Positions 11,513 through 22,178 of a stretch of DNA of 64,000 nt are shown here, piece after piece (the stretch's first letter is position 1; each line of letters opens with the position of its first letter). Source of the stretch: Xanthoparmelia taractica. Lineage: Eukaryota > Ascomycota > Lecanoromycetes > Lecanorales > Parmeliaceae. The stretch is taken from NCBI GenBank assembly GCA_033085395.1, contig JANQBS010000079.1, forward strand, positions 62,001 through 126,000, read 5' to 3'. The position numbers and the translations under genes were made by a program. The notes beneath the pieces were generated by a model. It was not told the DNA's origin. It did no database searches and was given only the letters and a program-made list of their open reading frames with translations.

Positions 11513-12080
11513 GGAGAGGGACAAATTGCTGGGGTTCTACGGTGCAGGATGGCGTTTGGTAGGGTGATGCTGGACATAGGAGATCATCCAATAGACCACG
11601 CTTTGTAATGAAAACAAGGCTGTTTCATATCACTTCATATTTTTCCCTTGCCTTGCAATGCGGTCTTCGGTTTTGGTCGGACTGAAAACGCTAGGAAATA
11701 AATTCAACAGGTTAACTCCTTCCACATCCGGTGCCGCGCGAAGACTGCATGCAGTCCCGTCTAAACTTTCTATATCCATGAGCATACAGAACGCATATGC
11801 TCAAATCATCTGTGCAGCTCTAACCCCGAACGAGACTTATCGAGACAAGCTTAAGTCCGGCTTTAAATCCCAGCCAAACAACCAAAACATCAAAACATCA
11901 TCATTATCGATGACGAGGACCACCAAAAAAGAGCCTTTAAATGCCTCACCATCCATCGATTCTTGACATGTTTTCACAAAGTCCAACAATCAACAATCCA
12001 AGGATTTACTCCATCGTACTTCTTTGTTCTGTATATCAGCCTTCCGTACCTTTCCAATCGACACCTGCAAAGCTATAGCT
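11513..12080. other. Intergenic, no gene seen
   Basis: 3' region of the SH3 gene and 5' region of the SDR. An open frame at 11658-11966 has no recognisable feature. Nothing else supported. Confidence 0.4.
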
Positions 12081-13009
12081 ATGCTTTTCCAATACAAGAG
12101 AGTCCTTGTCATCGGAGCGACCAGTGGGATCGGCAAGGCATTGGCATCTCGTATCGTGCAAGAAGGAAGCTCAGTCATTGTTGTTGGTCGGAGAAAGGAG
12201 AACCTGGAGGCGTTTGTCCACGACCATGGCAAAGACAAAGCGAGCGCTGTTCCCTTCGATATTACCGAGCTGGACAAGATCCCAAATTTCGTCACGAAGT
12301 TAGCTTTTGGTTAAGAAATTCTCCCTGGCTTGATACTCACTTGAACTAGTGTTACCAAAACCTACCCCGATCTCGACTGCATCATGTTGAACTCTGGCAT
12401 TCAGAGAATGTTCGACTTTTCGAAGCCCGAGACCGTCGATATGGACCTCATTCAGACAGAGTTCACGACCAATTATATCAGCAATCTTGCTTTAACCAAG
12501 GCTTTCCTACCGTTTTTGAAGGACAAGAAGGAGGAGTCGGCACTGATTTAGTGAGCAACCGTCCATTCACCATTATTGAATGCGCTATTGATCCGTGTGA
12601 AGCACGACCTCTTCGCTTGCGTTGGTCCCGATCGCACGATGTCCAAACTACTGCGCCAGCAAAGCGGCCATGCATCATTACATCTTGTGCTTGCGTGCGC
12701 AGTTGAGAGAATCTACAGTCAAGGTCGTAGAGCTCTTACCGCCGGCTGTGCAAAGTACGCCCTTCAGCTCTTCCAATCTCTGAAATGGATACTAACAATG
12801 CAACAACAGCCGAGCTGCACGATGAGAAGCACCAGCCAGACATCAAAAACGGAAGGCAAATCGGCATGCCACTTGATCAATTCACCAAGGAGGCGTATGA
12901 AGGCTTGGCAGCTGGCAAAGAAGAAGTTGTAGTTGGAGACGGGCAGGGCTGGTACAAGAAGATTGAGCCTGCAAGACAAGAGTTTTTCCGTGCTATGCTC
13001 ACAAGATAG
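12081..13009 (+). CDS. Short-chain dehydrogenase/reductase (DltE-like)
   Basis: Four exons (12081-12298, 12350-12550, 12603-12754, 12810-13009) close to 256 aa. The Rossmann motif VLVIGATSGIGKALA lies near residues 8-22, LNSG replaces the usual NNAG, TTSSLALVP holds the catalytic serine, and NYCASKAAMHHY gives the YxxxK pair. The C-terminal half (VVELLPPAVQTELHDE, then GMPLDQFTKEAYEGL) is typical of fungal DltE-type SDRs, an uncharacterised cytosolic oxidoreductase group. Substrate unknown. Unlike the SDR at 9470, all catalytic residues and the reading frame are intact. Confidence 0.87.
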
Positions 13010-13509
13010 AAGCAGAGGTATGACAAGCAGCTGTCATATAGCAAGCGAACGTGGTAGATGCCCAAAATGGCAAAAACATAAGTATATTGATGTCCCCTTG
13101 GCTCTTCTCAAGGCAGCTGACGGTAGCGGCTCTTATTGGGCGCAAATTGTTCGGGTTGACGCCTGCCAAGGCGTGGCCTTCCCTGATATCAAATATGGTG
13201 ACACCCGAGGCACGAGGCGGCAACGCGGGCCCCGCCTATCCCACGGAGCTTCTACTGCAATCGTATCCCGCATTGTTTCAGCCATTCCTGCCTCTGCCCA
13301 AACCGATCTTCTAATTTCCGCCATCCGGCAACCGTGTCACATGCACACTGTACATTACAATGTCTCCAATTCTTTCGTGCTGTCCAAACTCGTCTTTGTT
13401 CACGCTCAGCACTTCAAGCAAGAGCTGATCCTCTTGCAAGAGTCTGCAAAAACCCCCACTGCAGATACAGCAGGATTCAGGGCGGCGTTCCGTCTCCTCT
13501 GCAGGGCGA

Positions 13510-13836
13510 ATGGCCAACCCGCAAGACACTACGCCTGCTAAGCTGCCACCTCCGGGAAGGGAGTTCATGCAATCAATGAATATGCCTTTGCAGGTTCGAA
13601 AATTTCCAACAGATCAAAAGAAGGGTATGAGCGAATTCAAAATTAACTATCAGACGCGTCGCGACAAGAGAGGCAAGGAATATGTGTGCAAGGTCTATCT
13701 CCCGTCTCCGCATAAAGGATGGGTAATCATGGCCGAAAGGACGGATGCCGTCAGTCCTCGGGCCAAAGAGCTGCGACCAGAAACCTCTGTAGGTCGCATT
13801 CGTTTCCGAGACTACTGTGAAACAATCAATGTCTGA
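13510..13836 (+). CDS. Small hypothetical protein, first copy of a tandem module
   Basis: Open frame of 108 aa with no recognised domain. From residue 40 it contains the module that recurs 237 bp downstream: EFKINYQTRRD, then KVYLPSPHKG and IMAERTDAVSP, ending TSVGRIRFRD...TINV. It may be a free gene, or an upstream exon of the coiled-coil gene starting at 14056. The second copy keeps an open frame despite base changes, which argues for coding function. Function unknown. Confidence 0.4.
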   Translation: MANPQDTTPAKLPPPGREFMQSMNMPLQVRKFPTDQKKGMSEFKINYQTRRDKRGKEYVCKVYLPSPHKGWVIMAERTDAVSPRAKELRPETSVGRIRFRDYCETINV

Positions 13837-14075
13837 CAATGTCCAACCTCCGCAAGAAGGTTATGACCGAATTCAAGGTTGACTATCAGATACGTCGCGA
13901 CAGCACAGGCGAAGACACCGTGTATAAGGTCTATCTTTCTTCCCCGCAAAATGGACGGATAATTATGGCCGAAAGGAAGGATGCTGTTAGTCCTTGGCCC
14001 AAAGAACTACGACCAGTAACCTCTGTAGGTCGCATTCGTTTCCGAGACTCCTCCGATGAAACAATCAATGTCTGA
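13626..14075 (+). repeat. Tandem duplication, two ~210-bp coding modules
   Basis: Copy 1 is 13626-13836 and copy 2 is 13863-14075, offset 237 bp. Copy 2 translates (ORF 13839-14075, 78 aa) as EFKVDYQIRRD, KVYLSSPQNGR, IMAERKDAVSP and TSVGRIRFRD. The two are clearly homologous at DNA and protein level, and the junction sequence ATCAATGTCTGACA(A/G)TGTCCAA recurs at the end of both. Confidence 0.85.
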
Positions 14076-15654
14076 CAGTGTCCAAACTTCGCAGAGAAAG
14101 GCAGAAAAGCAAATGAGAGAAGACCTTAATTACGTGCAAAGCAATGGTAATTCACAGGCCTATTATTGGGACCGTGCGTTGAACGATGAGCGTCAGATTG
14201 GGAAGGAAATAGCCTGCAACAGAGCCGGGGAAGGGGCTCAGGTTTCCGCAACTTCGACAAGCGACACAAATTCTGATCATGGTTCTCGCGCAAGCAGCTA
14301 CGAGTTATCAGAGTCTAACAGCGATGGCGAATCCTCGAATTCTCGCTCCCAGGTAATGACACCTAGCTTGCGCCACGACCACAGCCACGAGACTAGAGCA
14401 TCTCCCAAAAGCCGGACACAATTGGATCACGGTAATGGAAATGGTGTTAGCCAATTGTGGGACAAAGAAGTGGATGTCTGGGATTTGGAATCTCCACAAA
14501 GCAGTGTCACGGTACGAGCTGAGGCACCCTCGAAGATTGCACAGGTAATTTGGGTCCTCCAATATGGACTGTCATAATGCTTATGTATGCTTCAGAGCCA
14601 ACCATCAGAGCAGCTTCGAGACCTACGAGCACGTACATTTCCTCTAAGCCATGAAACCAATACAAGGACATGGACCTGGACCACACCTGAGACTCCTGAG
14701 CAGTACGAGAGCAAAACCGATATGGTTGAAGCAAGCGCCAATGACAGTATCCACAGCGACTTCGATGCAGTCCACGCAACACCAAAGACCGCAGCGCCTA
14801 CATCAACAAGCCAAGGACACGTGGCCATAGGCAACGCCTACGGCATTCCAACTCCCCTGACTGCCACAGACTTCAGTGCTGACAGGTTGCCTAAGCATTC
14901 ACCTGTTCATCTAATACCTTCATTGACCAGTCCAATCAACAACGCGAATAGACCCGAATTAAGGGAACTGCTACCCCCGCCGCTGCCAGGTACAACAAAA
15001 CGCCATATAACTTCGGAACCATCGCCGCTGGCCCAAAGTCCAAAGCGCCAACGAATATTGCTTCCGGAACCAAGAAATCTGCCTCAAGCCAAGACAACAG
15101 TAAAACCGAGCCGCCATTTTGAAAACCAAGGACCTCAGCTCTTACCGATGTCACCTGGAGGCCCGGCCCTGAGCTTGTCTGAAAATGGACCCACGTCCGG
15201 CGAGAAGATGGACATAGATCGTGTCAGTGTGCGCCAGTCTAAAGGAGCAGGACTTAGGATCAACACACAAGCAGCCGAGTCAGCTGCCCCGCTACGACCG
15301 AAGAACGAACCGACGCGTGGTGAAAAGCTCTATGCGGACTATGTCAAAAACCACGAGGAATTCCGCAGAGAACTCGAAAACCTAAACCGGGAGCTTTGTG
15401 CCGCCAACAAGCGAGCGGACATGGCCGAGCTACGGGCAGCGCAGGCCCAGGAAGCAGCGAATAAGGGTTATCAGGCCAACTTTGCCAACTTCAAGAGATT
15501 GAAAGAACTGGAAGAGAGTTACAAGGCAGATGTCCAGAGCAAAGAGCGAAGGAATAGGATGCTCGAGAGAAAGTTTGACGAGCAGGAGCGCGAGTTGAGG
15601 ACTCTCAGGATACGATGCGCACCACTTAAGGAGGCCGTGGATGAACCGAAATAG
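14056..15654 (+). CDS. Hypothetical coiled-coil protein
   Basis: Two exons (14056-14544, 14596-15654) joined by a 51-bp intron give 515 aa; an in-frame ATG at 14068 is an alternative start. The first ~400 residues are Ser/Thr/Pro/Asn rich and look disordered. A basic patch SPKRQRI near the middle could be a nuclear signal. The C-terminal ~110 residues (EEFRRELENLNRELCAANKRA onward, quoted only in part) form a heptad-rich alpha-helical coiled coil with many Glu, Arg and Lys. I recognise no family. The start codon lies inside the end of the second tandem module, so the duplicated segments could be upstream exons or remnants of this gene. Confidence 0.65.
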
Positions 15655-16118
15655 AAATTAGGGCGGTAGCGGTAGCGGTAGGTGTCTGTACTTGTAGGGA
15701 GTTGAGGATGCAAACACCACTCAGATGTTGAAACCCTTTCGCCTCACATTCAATCGATGTAGATTAATAAAATTGGGATGCGTGCCACATAATGACTTCA
15801 TAGAGGTCTGTGTCAGCAACTCTGGGACTCGATGCCTATGAGATGTGACAAAGTACGTGGATTTGAATTGATTAGCATTACATTCGGCCTATGAGTGAGA
15901 GGACGCCTGACTTCTATAGGGCTGACCCTAACGGACATAGGCCGGACTTTGTCAACTAAATGCTTTCAATTCTCCCAATTGACTCACAGCACCAACAGCA
16001 TTGACGAACGGTAAAAGCTCTGGGTTTGGGTTCCTCTCCACTTGAATCTTGAAAGGTCTCCCGCAGGTACCATATCCTGGATAGTCTCTGTCGATGTACC
16101 TCAGCTTTGCAAAAAACA
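15655..16118. other. Intergenic, no gene seen
   Basis: About 460 bp between two co-directional genes; the promoter of the downstream aspartate-semialdehyde dehydrogenase is expected here. A short GGTAGC(GGTAGC) run sits just after the upstream stop codon. Confidence 0.4.
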
Positions 16119-17377
16119 ATGAACACAGAAAAGACTCCCAACTTCCCCAGGAAAAAGTGTGGTCAGTATGCCTATATTCTGACGGTTACACTTTTCTAAC
16201 AATTTTACAGGAGTGTTAGGATGTACTGGCTCCGTCGGGCAGCGTTTTATGCTCCTCCTTATGGAGCACCCTCACTTTGACCTCCATGCAATTGGAGCCT
16301 CTTCGCGCTCAGCCGGCAAGAAATATGGGGATGTCGCGCCGTGGAAACAGACGAAGACGTTGCCAGAAAAGTATGGAGAATTGGTGGTGAAGCCTTGTGA
16401 ACCGGAAGAATTCAAGGACTGCGACATCGTCTTCAGCGGGTTGGATTCTTCCGTGGCAGGAGACATTGAGATGACCTTCCTCAAAGCCAATCTAGTGGTA
16501 TTCTCGAATGCGAAGAATCACCGTCAGGATCCTCTTGTTCCGTTGGTCGTGCCGACGGTGAATCTGGACCATTTTGAGGTAATCCAGAGTCAGCGGGACC
16601 ACTTCAAAATCGATAAGGGTTTCTTAGTCTGCAACAGCAACTGCGCCGTTATTGGACTCGTGATTCCCTTCGCCGCTATAGAAGCAGCCTTCGGTCCAAT
16701 TGACGTAGTGAGCGTGGTGACAGAGCAAGCGCTGTCAGGTGAGTAGCCCGCCCACCTCTTCCCACAAACATAGTCAGAGCTAACTCCTACCAGGCGCTGG
16801 CTATCCTGGCGTGCCTTCAATGGACATCCTCGACAACGTAGTCCCCTACATCAGCGGCGAAGAAGAGAAAATGGGCCCCGAAACACGAAAAATCCTAGGC
16901 CACGTGAACAAAGAAAACATGTCCTTCATACAACGATCCGATCTCAAAGTTTCAGCCACCTGCACGAGGGTAAATGTTACAGACGGCCATATGGCGTTCG
17001 TATCGCTACGATTCGCAAAGAGGCCGCCGCCTAGCGCAGAGCAAGTGAAGAAGGCTATGAGGGAATACGTTTCAGATGCCCAGAGGCTTGGCTGTCCGTC
17101 GGCTCCGGATCCGGCTATCACGGTCCTGCAGCAGGTGGATCGGCCTCAGCCGCGACTGGATCGGGATGTAGGTCGGGGTTATTCTGTTAGTGTGGGGAGG
17201 GTGAGGGAAGATCAGACGGGAGTATTTGATCTCATGTTTGCTGCTTTGTCTCATAATAGTAAGTCTACAGTGGACTCTGTAAGATCGTTTCACTAATTAG
17301 CATCTACAGCTATCATCGGCGCTGCTGGATCATCGATATTGAATGCAGAAGCTGCGGTGCTAAAGGGACTGGTATAA
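16119..17377 (+). CDS. HOM2: Aspartate-semialdehyde dehydrogenase
   Basis: Four exons (16119-16161, 16211-16738, 16794-17258, 17310-17377) close to 367 aa, the usual size. The NADP-binding loop GVLGCTGSVGQRF spans the first splice junction. The catalytic cysteine lies in VCNSNCAVIGL, followed by TEQALSGAGYPGVPSMDILDN (motif split across an intron), and KVSATCTRVNVTDGHMAFV. It reduces beta-aspartyl phosphate to aspartate semialdehyde, the branch point to threonine, methionine and isoleucine in fungi. The enzyme has no animal counterpart. The start is set by MNTEKTPNFPRKKCGVLG, which joins in phase. Confidence 0.95.
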
Positions 17378-19106
17378 AAGCATGTTTGGGTACCAATTCT
17401 GCTGTTTAGGGACGCTTCCAAGATACCCAGATATGTATGTCGCTATATATAGACTATCAAAATAAATAAAAAGGAGCGCTCAACGAAACCGGGATATGGT
17501 CTGTCCATTCTGCGCACCTCCCGATCAGACAGTCGACAATCTCCACGTTCTCCTCTCCACACGCAAAAGCAAACCCATTACTACGTCATGTCACAGCTTT
17601 GTCAAATCCAACCCTCTTCGTCCCTTCACGGGCCCAAAAATATCTTCCCGTTTCCCTAAACATCTTCCCGAAAGCGCCGGGTCACGCCTCTGATCAAACA
17701 CGGGCTTGAGAGGCCATTGGTCCTGATATTCTTCCCGAAGAAAGGAGCCTCTTACGGACCCCGATCGGGCCCACTAATCAGGCCCAACGATAGGTGCGCC
17801 GCACGAGACTCAGAGTTGTCATTTGGCGCACGCCATGCACCATCAAGGTGTGCTTTTGTATTTGCCTTGCTATCACGGCATCTGTCAAGCTCTACGGCCC
17901 TTGAGCTTCACGATGGGGGAAGAGTTGGGTGCGCTTAGAGGTGTTCTTGGTAAGGGGTGTTTGGTTAGTGTCTGTTTGGTCTCTCTTTGGTAAGATCACT
18001 GTCCTTTTCGACTGTTCGATTTGCATTGTAAAATTCAAGGATGCAGTTATACCACCACACCCCATGCCCCTCTCGACAATCTCAATAGGTATCATGGAGA
18101 AGAGTTAAAATGTTCGCATCTTGGTTGTGATGGGACTGGACTTGTGGCCTGGGAACTCGGGGATTCTACTTGGAAGACAATGTCTACAAATGCTCACTCA
18201 CGTCCTTACTGCCAGCCCACTCTTTCTGGTCAAAGATACTTGCTGGATCGTTAAGGAGCCTCACTGGAATGAAAATATCTCGGTGTCCTCTTAAAAGATG
18301 TGACAAGAGTAGCGCTTGTCAGTCATGTTGGTCTTCATACCTAAGAATGGTTGACCATGACTAGAATATATGTAGGGAAAATCTGCCAACCCATTTACGC
18401 TCTGGTGGCATTTTGGTGGCGGATCTGGCGAAAGTCCATGTGCCCGTAGAATGAACCATCACACTCGGCGGCGATGGCACGTTGGACTGCTGCTTGAGTC
18501 TGATGTTTGGGGGTACCTCTGGTCCTTTGTATCTGAACGATCTTTGGCAGTGGGAAATGGCGAGGGTCAGCTGCAGTTGTTGTTGATCTGGAGGCATATG
18601 CGGCAAAAATTGTTTCGTACAAGTGATGCAAATGCTATTGAAGAGCACAACCATGAGAAGCGGATCTGCCTCCACACAAGTCAGAGTGCAATCGATCGCT
18701 TGGCGCCAAATCAGTAACGGTGTCTCGGTAAACAAATCCGATCAGAGGTCTCCTTCCTACTCCACCTTATCTTTTCATCTCACAACATCCTCCTCCATCA
18801 CAGCCTTTGACCACCAAAGGCTGCGATCTGTGCAAGATAGAAGAGGTTTTCATGTAAGCAAACTACCAGCACGATATATCCCTTAAATCATCTTACCTTT
18901 CATCCCTTCACATTACAAGTCTCACATCAGGTCGCCTCATCTCATCTCGACTTACCTTGCTAATCATCGAGTACAGCCAACCTTCCATCAAGCAACGACT
19001 CAGAACAAGACGTGAGCATCCATCAGCTTTACAGCATCACGAAGAGCGAAGAATATCATCGGAGTACGTGTGATAGGCTGACAATACTGCCTGAAAGACT
19101 CAAATC
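17378..19106. other. Long intergenic region, no supported gene
   Basis: About 1.7 kb. Several open frames on both strands (for example minus 18361-18735) show no domain and overlap each other. The last ~350 bp are CT-rich and probably form the promoter and 5' leader of the zinc-knuckle gene. No RNA gene or repeat was recognised. Confidence 0.4.
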
Positions 19107-21178
19107 ATGGCTGACTGGAATGCTTCTGGTAAGTTCTTCTGATCCTTACCCCATTTCCTTTACATTGTCCCTTCTGCAAGTACGCAGATCCTCTTACACC
19201 ACTGCACCACGATCATTCTTGGAAGCTTGATCCCCAAGATGAGACAACCTTGCTAAATCAGATATTTACCTCAGTGGGTGACGGAGAATGGAACTCCGGA
19301 GCCGAACCTGATGGGGATACTTGGAATACTGGTGCTGACGCCGAAGCGAACGCTGGTGGCGACTTCGGTACTACGAATGGCGAGGCTGTCACGAATGGAG
19401 CTGGAGGCGGAGGGGATTTCACGTGCCGTCTGTAAGTGCGGGGCTCGTTTCACTGCACATCTTATTAACGTCGACACTATGCAGCTGTGGTGAATCTGGA
19501 CATATGGCTCGTCAATGCCCGACCGCTCCTGGAGGGAGTGGTAATGATGGAAAATGCTTCAACTGTGGCGAAGAGGGGTGAGCCTGCAATCTTCCCGCTT
19601 GGCCTAGTACTGATACACTCTGTAGCCACTCGAAGGCGGCCTGCCCCAATCCTCGTGTCTTCAAAGGCACATGCCGCATTTGCGACAAAGAAGGTCATCC
19701 TGCCTCTGAATGTCCTGACAAGCCCCAACCTAAATGTTACAACTGCAAGGAGGAAGGTATCTCATCACTCCTCACATTATGCCCTATCGCCCTCTTCTGA
19801 CACGTCATCCAGGACATCAAGCTTCCGAATGCAAGGCAAATCGCGTCCTTGACAAGTCTCGTGTAGCCGACATGTCAGCCGAGGATGCTTGGGAGGCTCT
19901 CGTGAATGCAGACGAGCAGCGCGATTTGGAAGATTTCCGTGAGGTGGGTGCTGATAAGAGATACTCTTGCACACAAAACACTGACTTTCCTGATCAGGCT
20001 TTCAACGTATACACTAAGGCCGCTTCGGATGCTACTTACGATGAGCTCGAGACGGCATTCCGCATTAATGGGTTCAATACATACCTGATCGCCACCGAGA
20101 ACGAGTTGCCCAAGACCCATACGTACGTCAATCTTCAAGGCGAGCTGGATAAGACCTACAAAGTCGGTTTCCACCTAAGCCCCAAACCCAAGCGCGAGAT
20201 TGCGAAGCAGGGATGGCCGGAGACCCCCGAAGAAAACCTTGAGCGCCTCAAGGATGCAGGTCTACCCATGGATCGCGGAATTCCGAAGTGCATGCGTTGT
20301 GATGGTAAAAACATCATACCCAGCTGTGCTTGACATAGCTAATTAGCCTCCGCAGAACTCGGACATACCACTCGTGCCTGTCCGGAGGAGGCTGTGGAAA
20401 ACAACGATAGGGTCCAAGTCAAGTGCGTGAACTGTGAGGAAATCGGCCACCGTGCTCGTGACTGTCCCACACCGCGAGTAGATAAATTTGCATGCCGCAA
20501 CTGCAAGTAAGTCACGCTAAAACCTGCTACTTCGACCTGTTCATATCTAATCTCATCCAGGCAGTCTGGCCATAACTCGAGTGAATGTACCGAGCCACGC
20601 TCCGCCGAGGGAGTCGAGTGCCGTAAATGCAATCAGAGTTGGTCTTTCATCGTGCTATTGCCTTCTGTTCTGATTCTAACCGCTTGCAGTGGGGCACTTT
20701 TCGAAGGATTGTCCTACCGGTGGGGGGAACAAGTGTCGCAACTGCGGCGAGGAGGGTCATGTGAGCAAGGAGTGCGACAAACCTCGCAACCCAGCAACTG
20801 TCACGTGTAGGAACTGCGACGAGATGGGCCACTTCAGCAAAGACTGCCCCAAACCTCGCGACTATAGCAAAATCAAGTGTTCAAACTGTGATCAGAGTAT
20901 GTTGGCCAGCCACTCATGCTTGCACCAGGTTGCACTTTGCTGACAAAACGACAGTGGGCCATACCAAGGCGCGGTGCAAGGAGCCAATCAAGGAAATGGA
21001 TGATGGAGGGTTCGGCGCTGGCGGAGACACAGGCGGTTTCGATGCCCATGGTGGTGGTAAGGGCTTGGCCGCTCCTGCTGGCGGAGGAGGAGACGCATGG
21101 GCTGCTGGAGGCGCTGATGAATGGGGTAGCGCACCGGCAGCTGCGACAGTCGGAGGAGGAGGTCAAGACGGCTGGTAG
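19107..21178 (+). CDS. CnjB-like protein with 11 CCHC zinc knuckles
   Basis: Ten exons (19107-19128, 19188-19431, 19485-19577, 19626-19756, 19813-19943, 19998-20304, 20356-20506, 20561-20637, 20690-20896, 20955-21178) close to 528 aa. Eleven CX2CX4HX4C knuckles are readable, four before and seven after a unique ~150-residue region (AEDAWEALVNADEQRDLEDF to PKPKREIAKQGWPETP). Examples are CRLCGESGHMARQC, CFNCGEEGHSKAAC and CRNCDEMGHFSKDC. The N- and C-termini are Gly/Ala/Asp rich. Knuckles of this kind bind single-stranded RNA or DNA (compare yeast Gis2 and animal CNBP). Ascomycete proteins of this layout are often annotated as zinc-knuckle factor CnjB; direct function is unproven. Confidence 0.9.
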
Positions 21179-22178
21179 ATGTTGCGTTGTGCATCATCCA
21201 TGGGCTGATGGCCATTGCTACATTCTCCCTGAGAGCTTATCTGCCGGCTGAGTACGAAAATGATGTGAAACAGGCTGCGCTGGCACGCGAAGGTGGATGG
21301 CAACTTGTCCCATGAAGATGTATTTTAAAGCCCCAAGACATCTGGCCAATGCATGTTCAGAGCACGGCTAGCTGTACTTACTTTACTCTCATGATGGAAC
21401 AGATGTTTTCAATAAAGATAGGTAGCTTGCAGGCGGTCCCACCAGTCCCGATTGCTCTGACTGGAGCGCCAATATCCTAGCATTCGGCCCAGCCTTTGTG
21501 CCATGTCAAGATTAGACACGCTCGTGCACGCTGAGCTTGCGCTGGCAAAGACATCGAGGTAAAGAGTGTGCTTGCATCCTTGATGATATAATAATCTATT
21601 TGAAGCTTTGAAGATGGTTTTTGCTTTGCATATCTATGAATCTCTATGAATCAGCTACGCCGCTCAACTAAAATTTAATCTCCTTGCCCCGCTTCTCCGC
21701 AATTACTTTAGATCTCGGAGGAGGAAGTCATAAACTGAAGTATCGATGCTTCTAAATGTTCTTTTACCGTGAGAGCATGATGCCATTTGAACCATCAATA
21801 CGAGCCCGTGCTACCAACATTGACATCATCCTTGGGATGGCTCCATCTGCCAACAGCAGGCGTGCGATTGCCCTGCATCTACTTTATCTCTTTTGTTAAA
21901 AGTAGCTTGATCCCCGCATCTCTCCTGCAGACTTTCTCTAGTCGATAGACTAGAAGCCCTTTTGCATCTGTCCCTCTCTTCCATTGGACCGTTCTTCCCC
22001 AATCATGTGGTGGTTTCTGTACCGTTGATGCCGTGTTCAAAAGGTTATTTGAACCTCTTTCCTCTGTACTCTATATAGGTCATCAACGCCTCGAGTATAT
22101 CCCATACTCCGGTTCACTTGACCTTCTCTTACTTTGCACTGCGATTGACCGGACTCTGTGCTTCGTACGTCAGACAAC
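21179..22178. other. Intergenic, no gene seen
   Basis: 1 kb between two co-directional genes. Contains the zinc-knuckle gene's 3' UTR and the sugar transporter's promoter by position. No ORF, RNA or repeat of note. Confidence 0.4.

Noticed and set aside
17496..18735. Several 60-124-aa ORFs on both strands before the zinc-knuckle gene
   Set aside because: Mutually overlapping, no domains or consistent splice sites.
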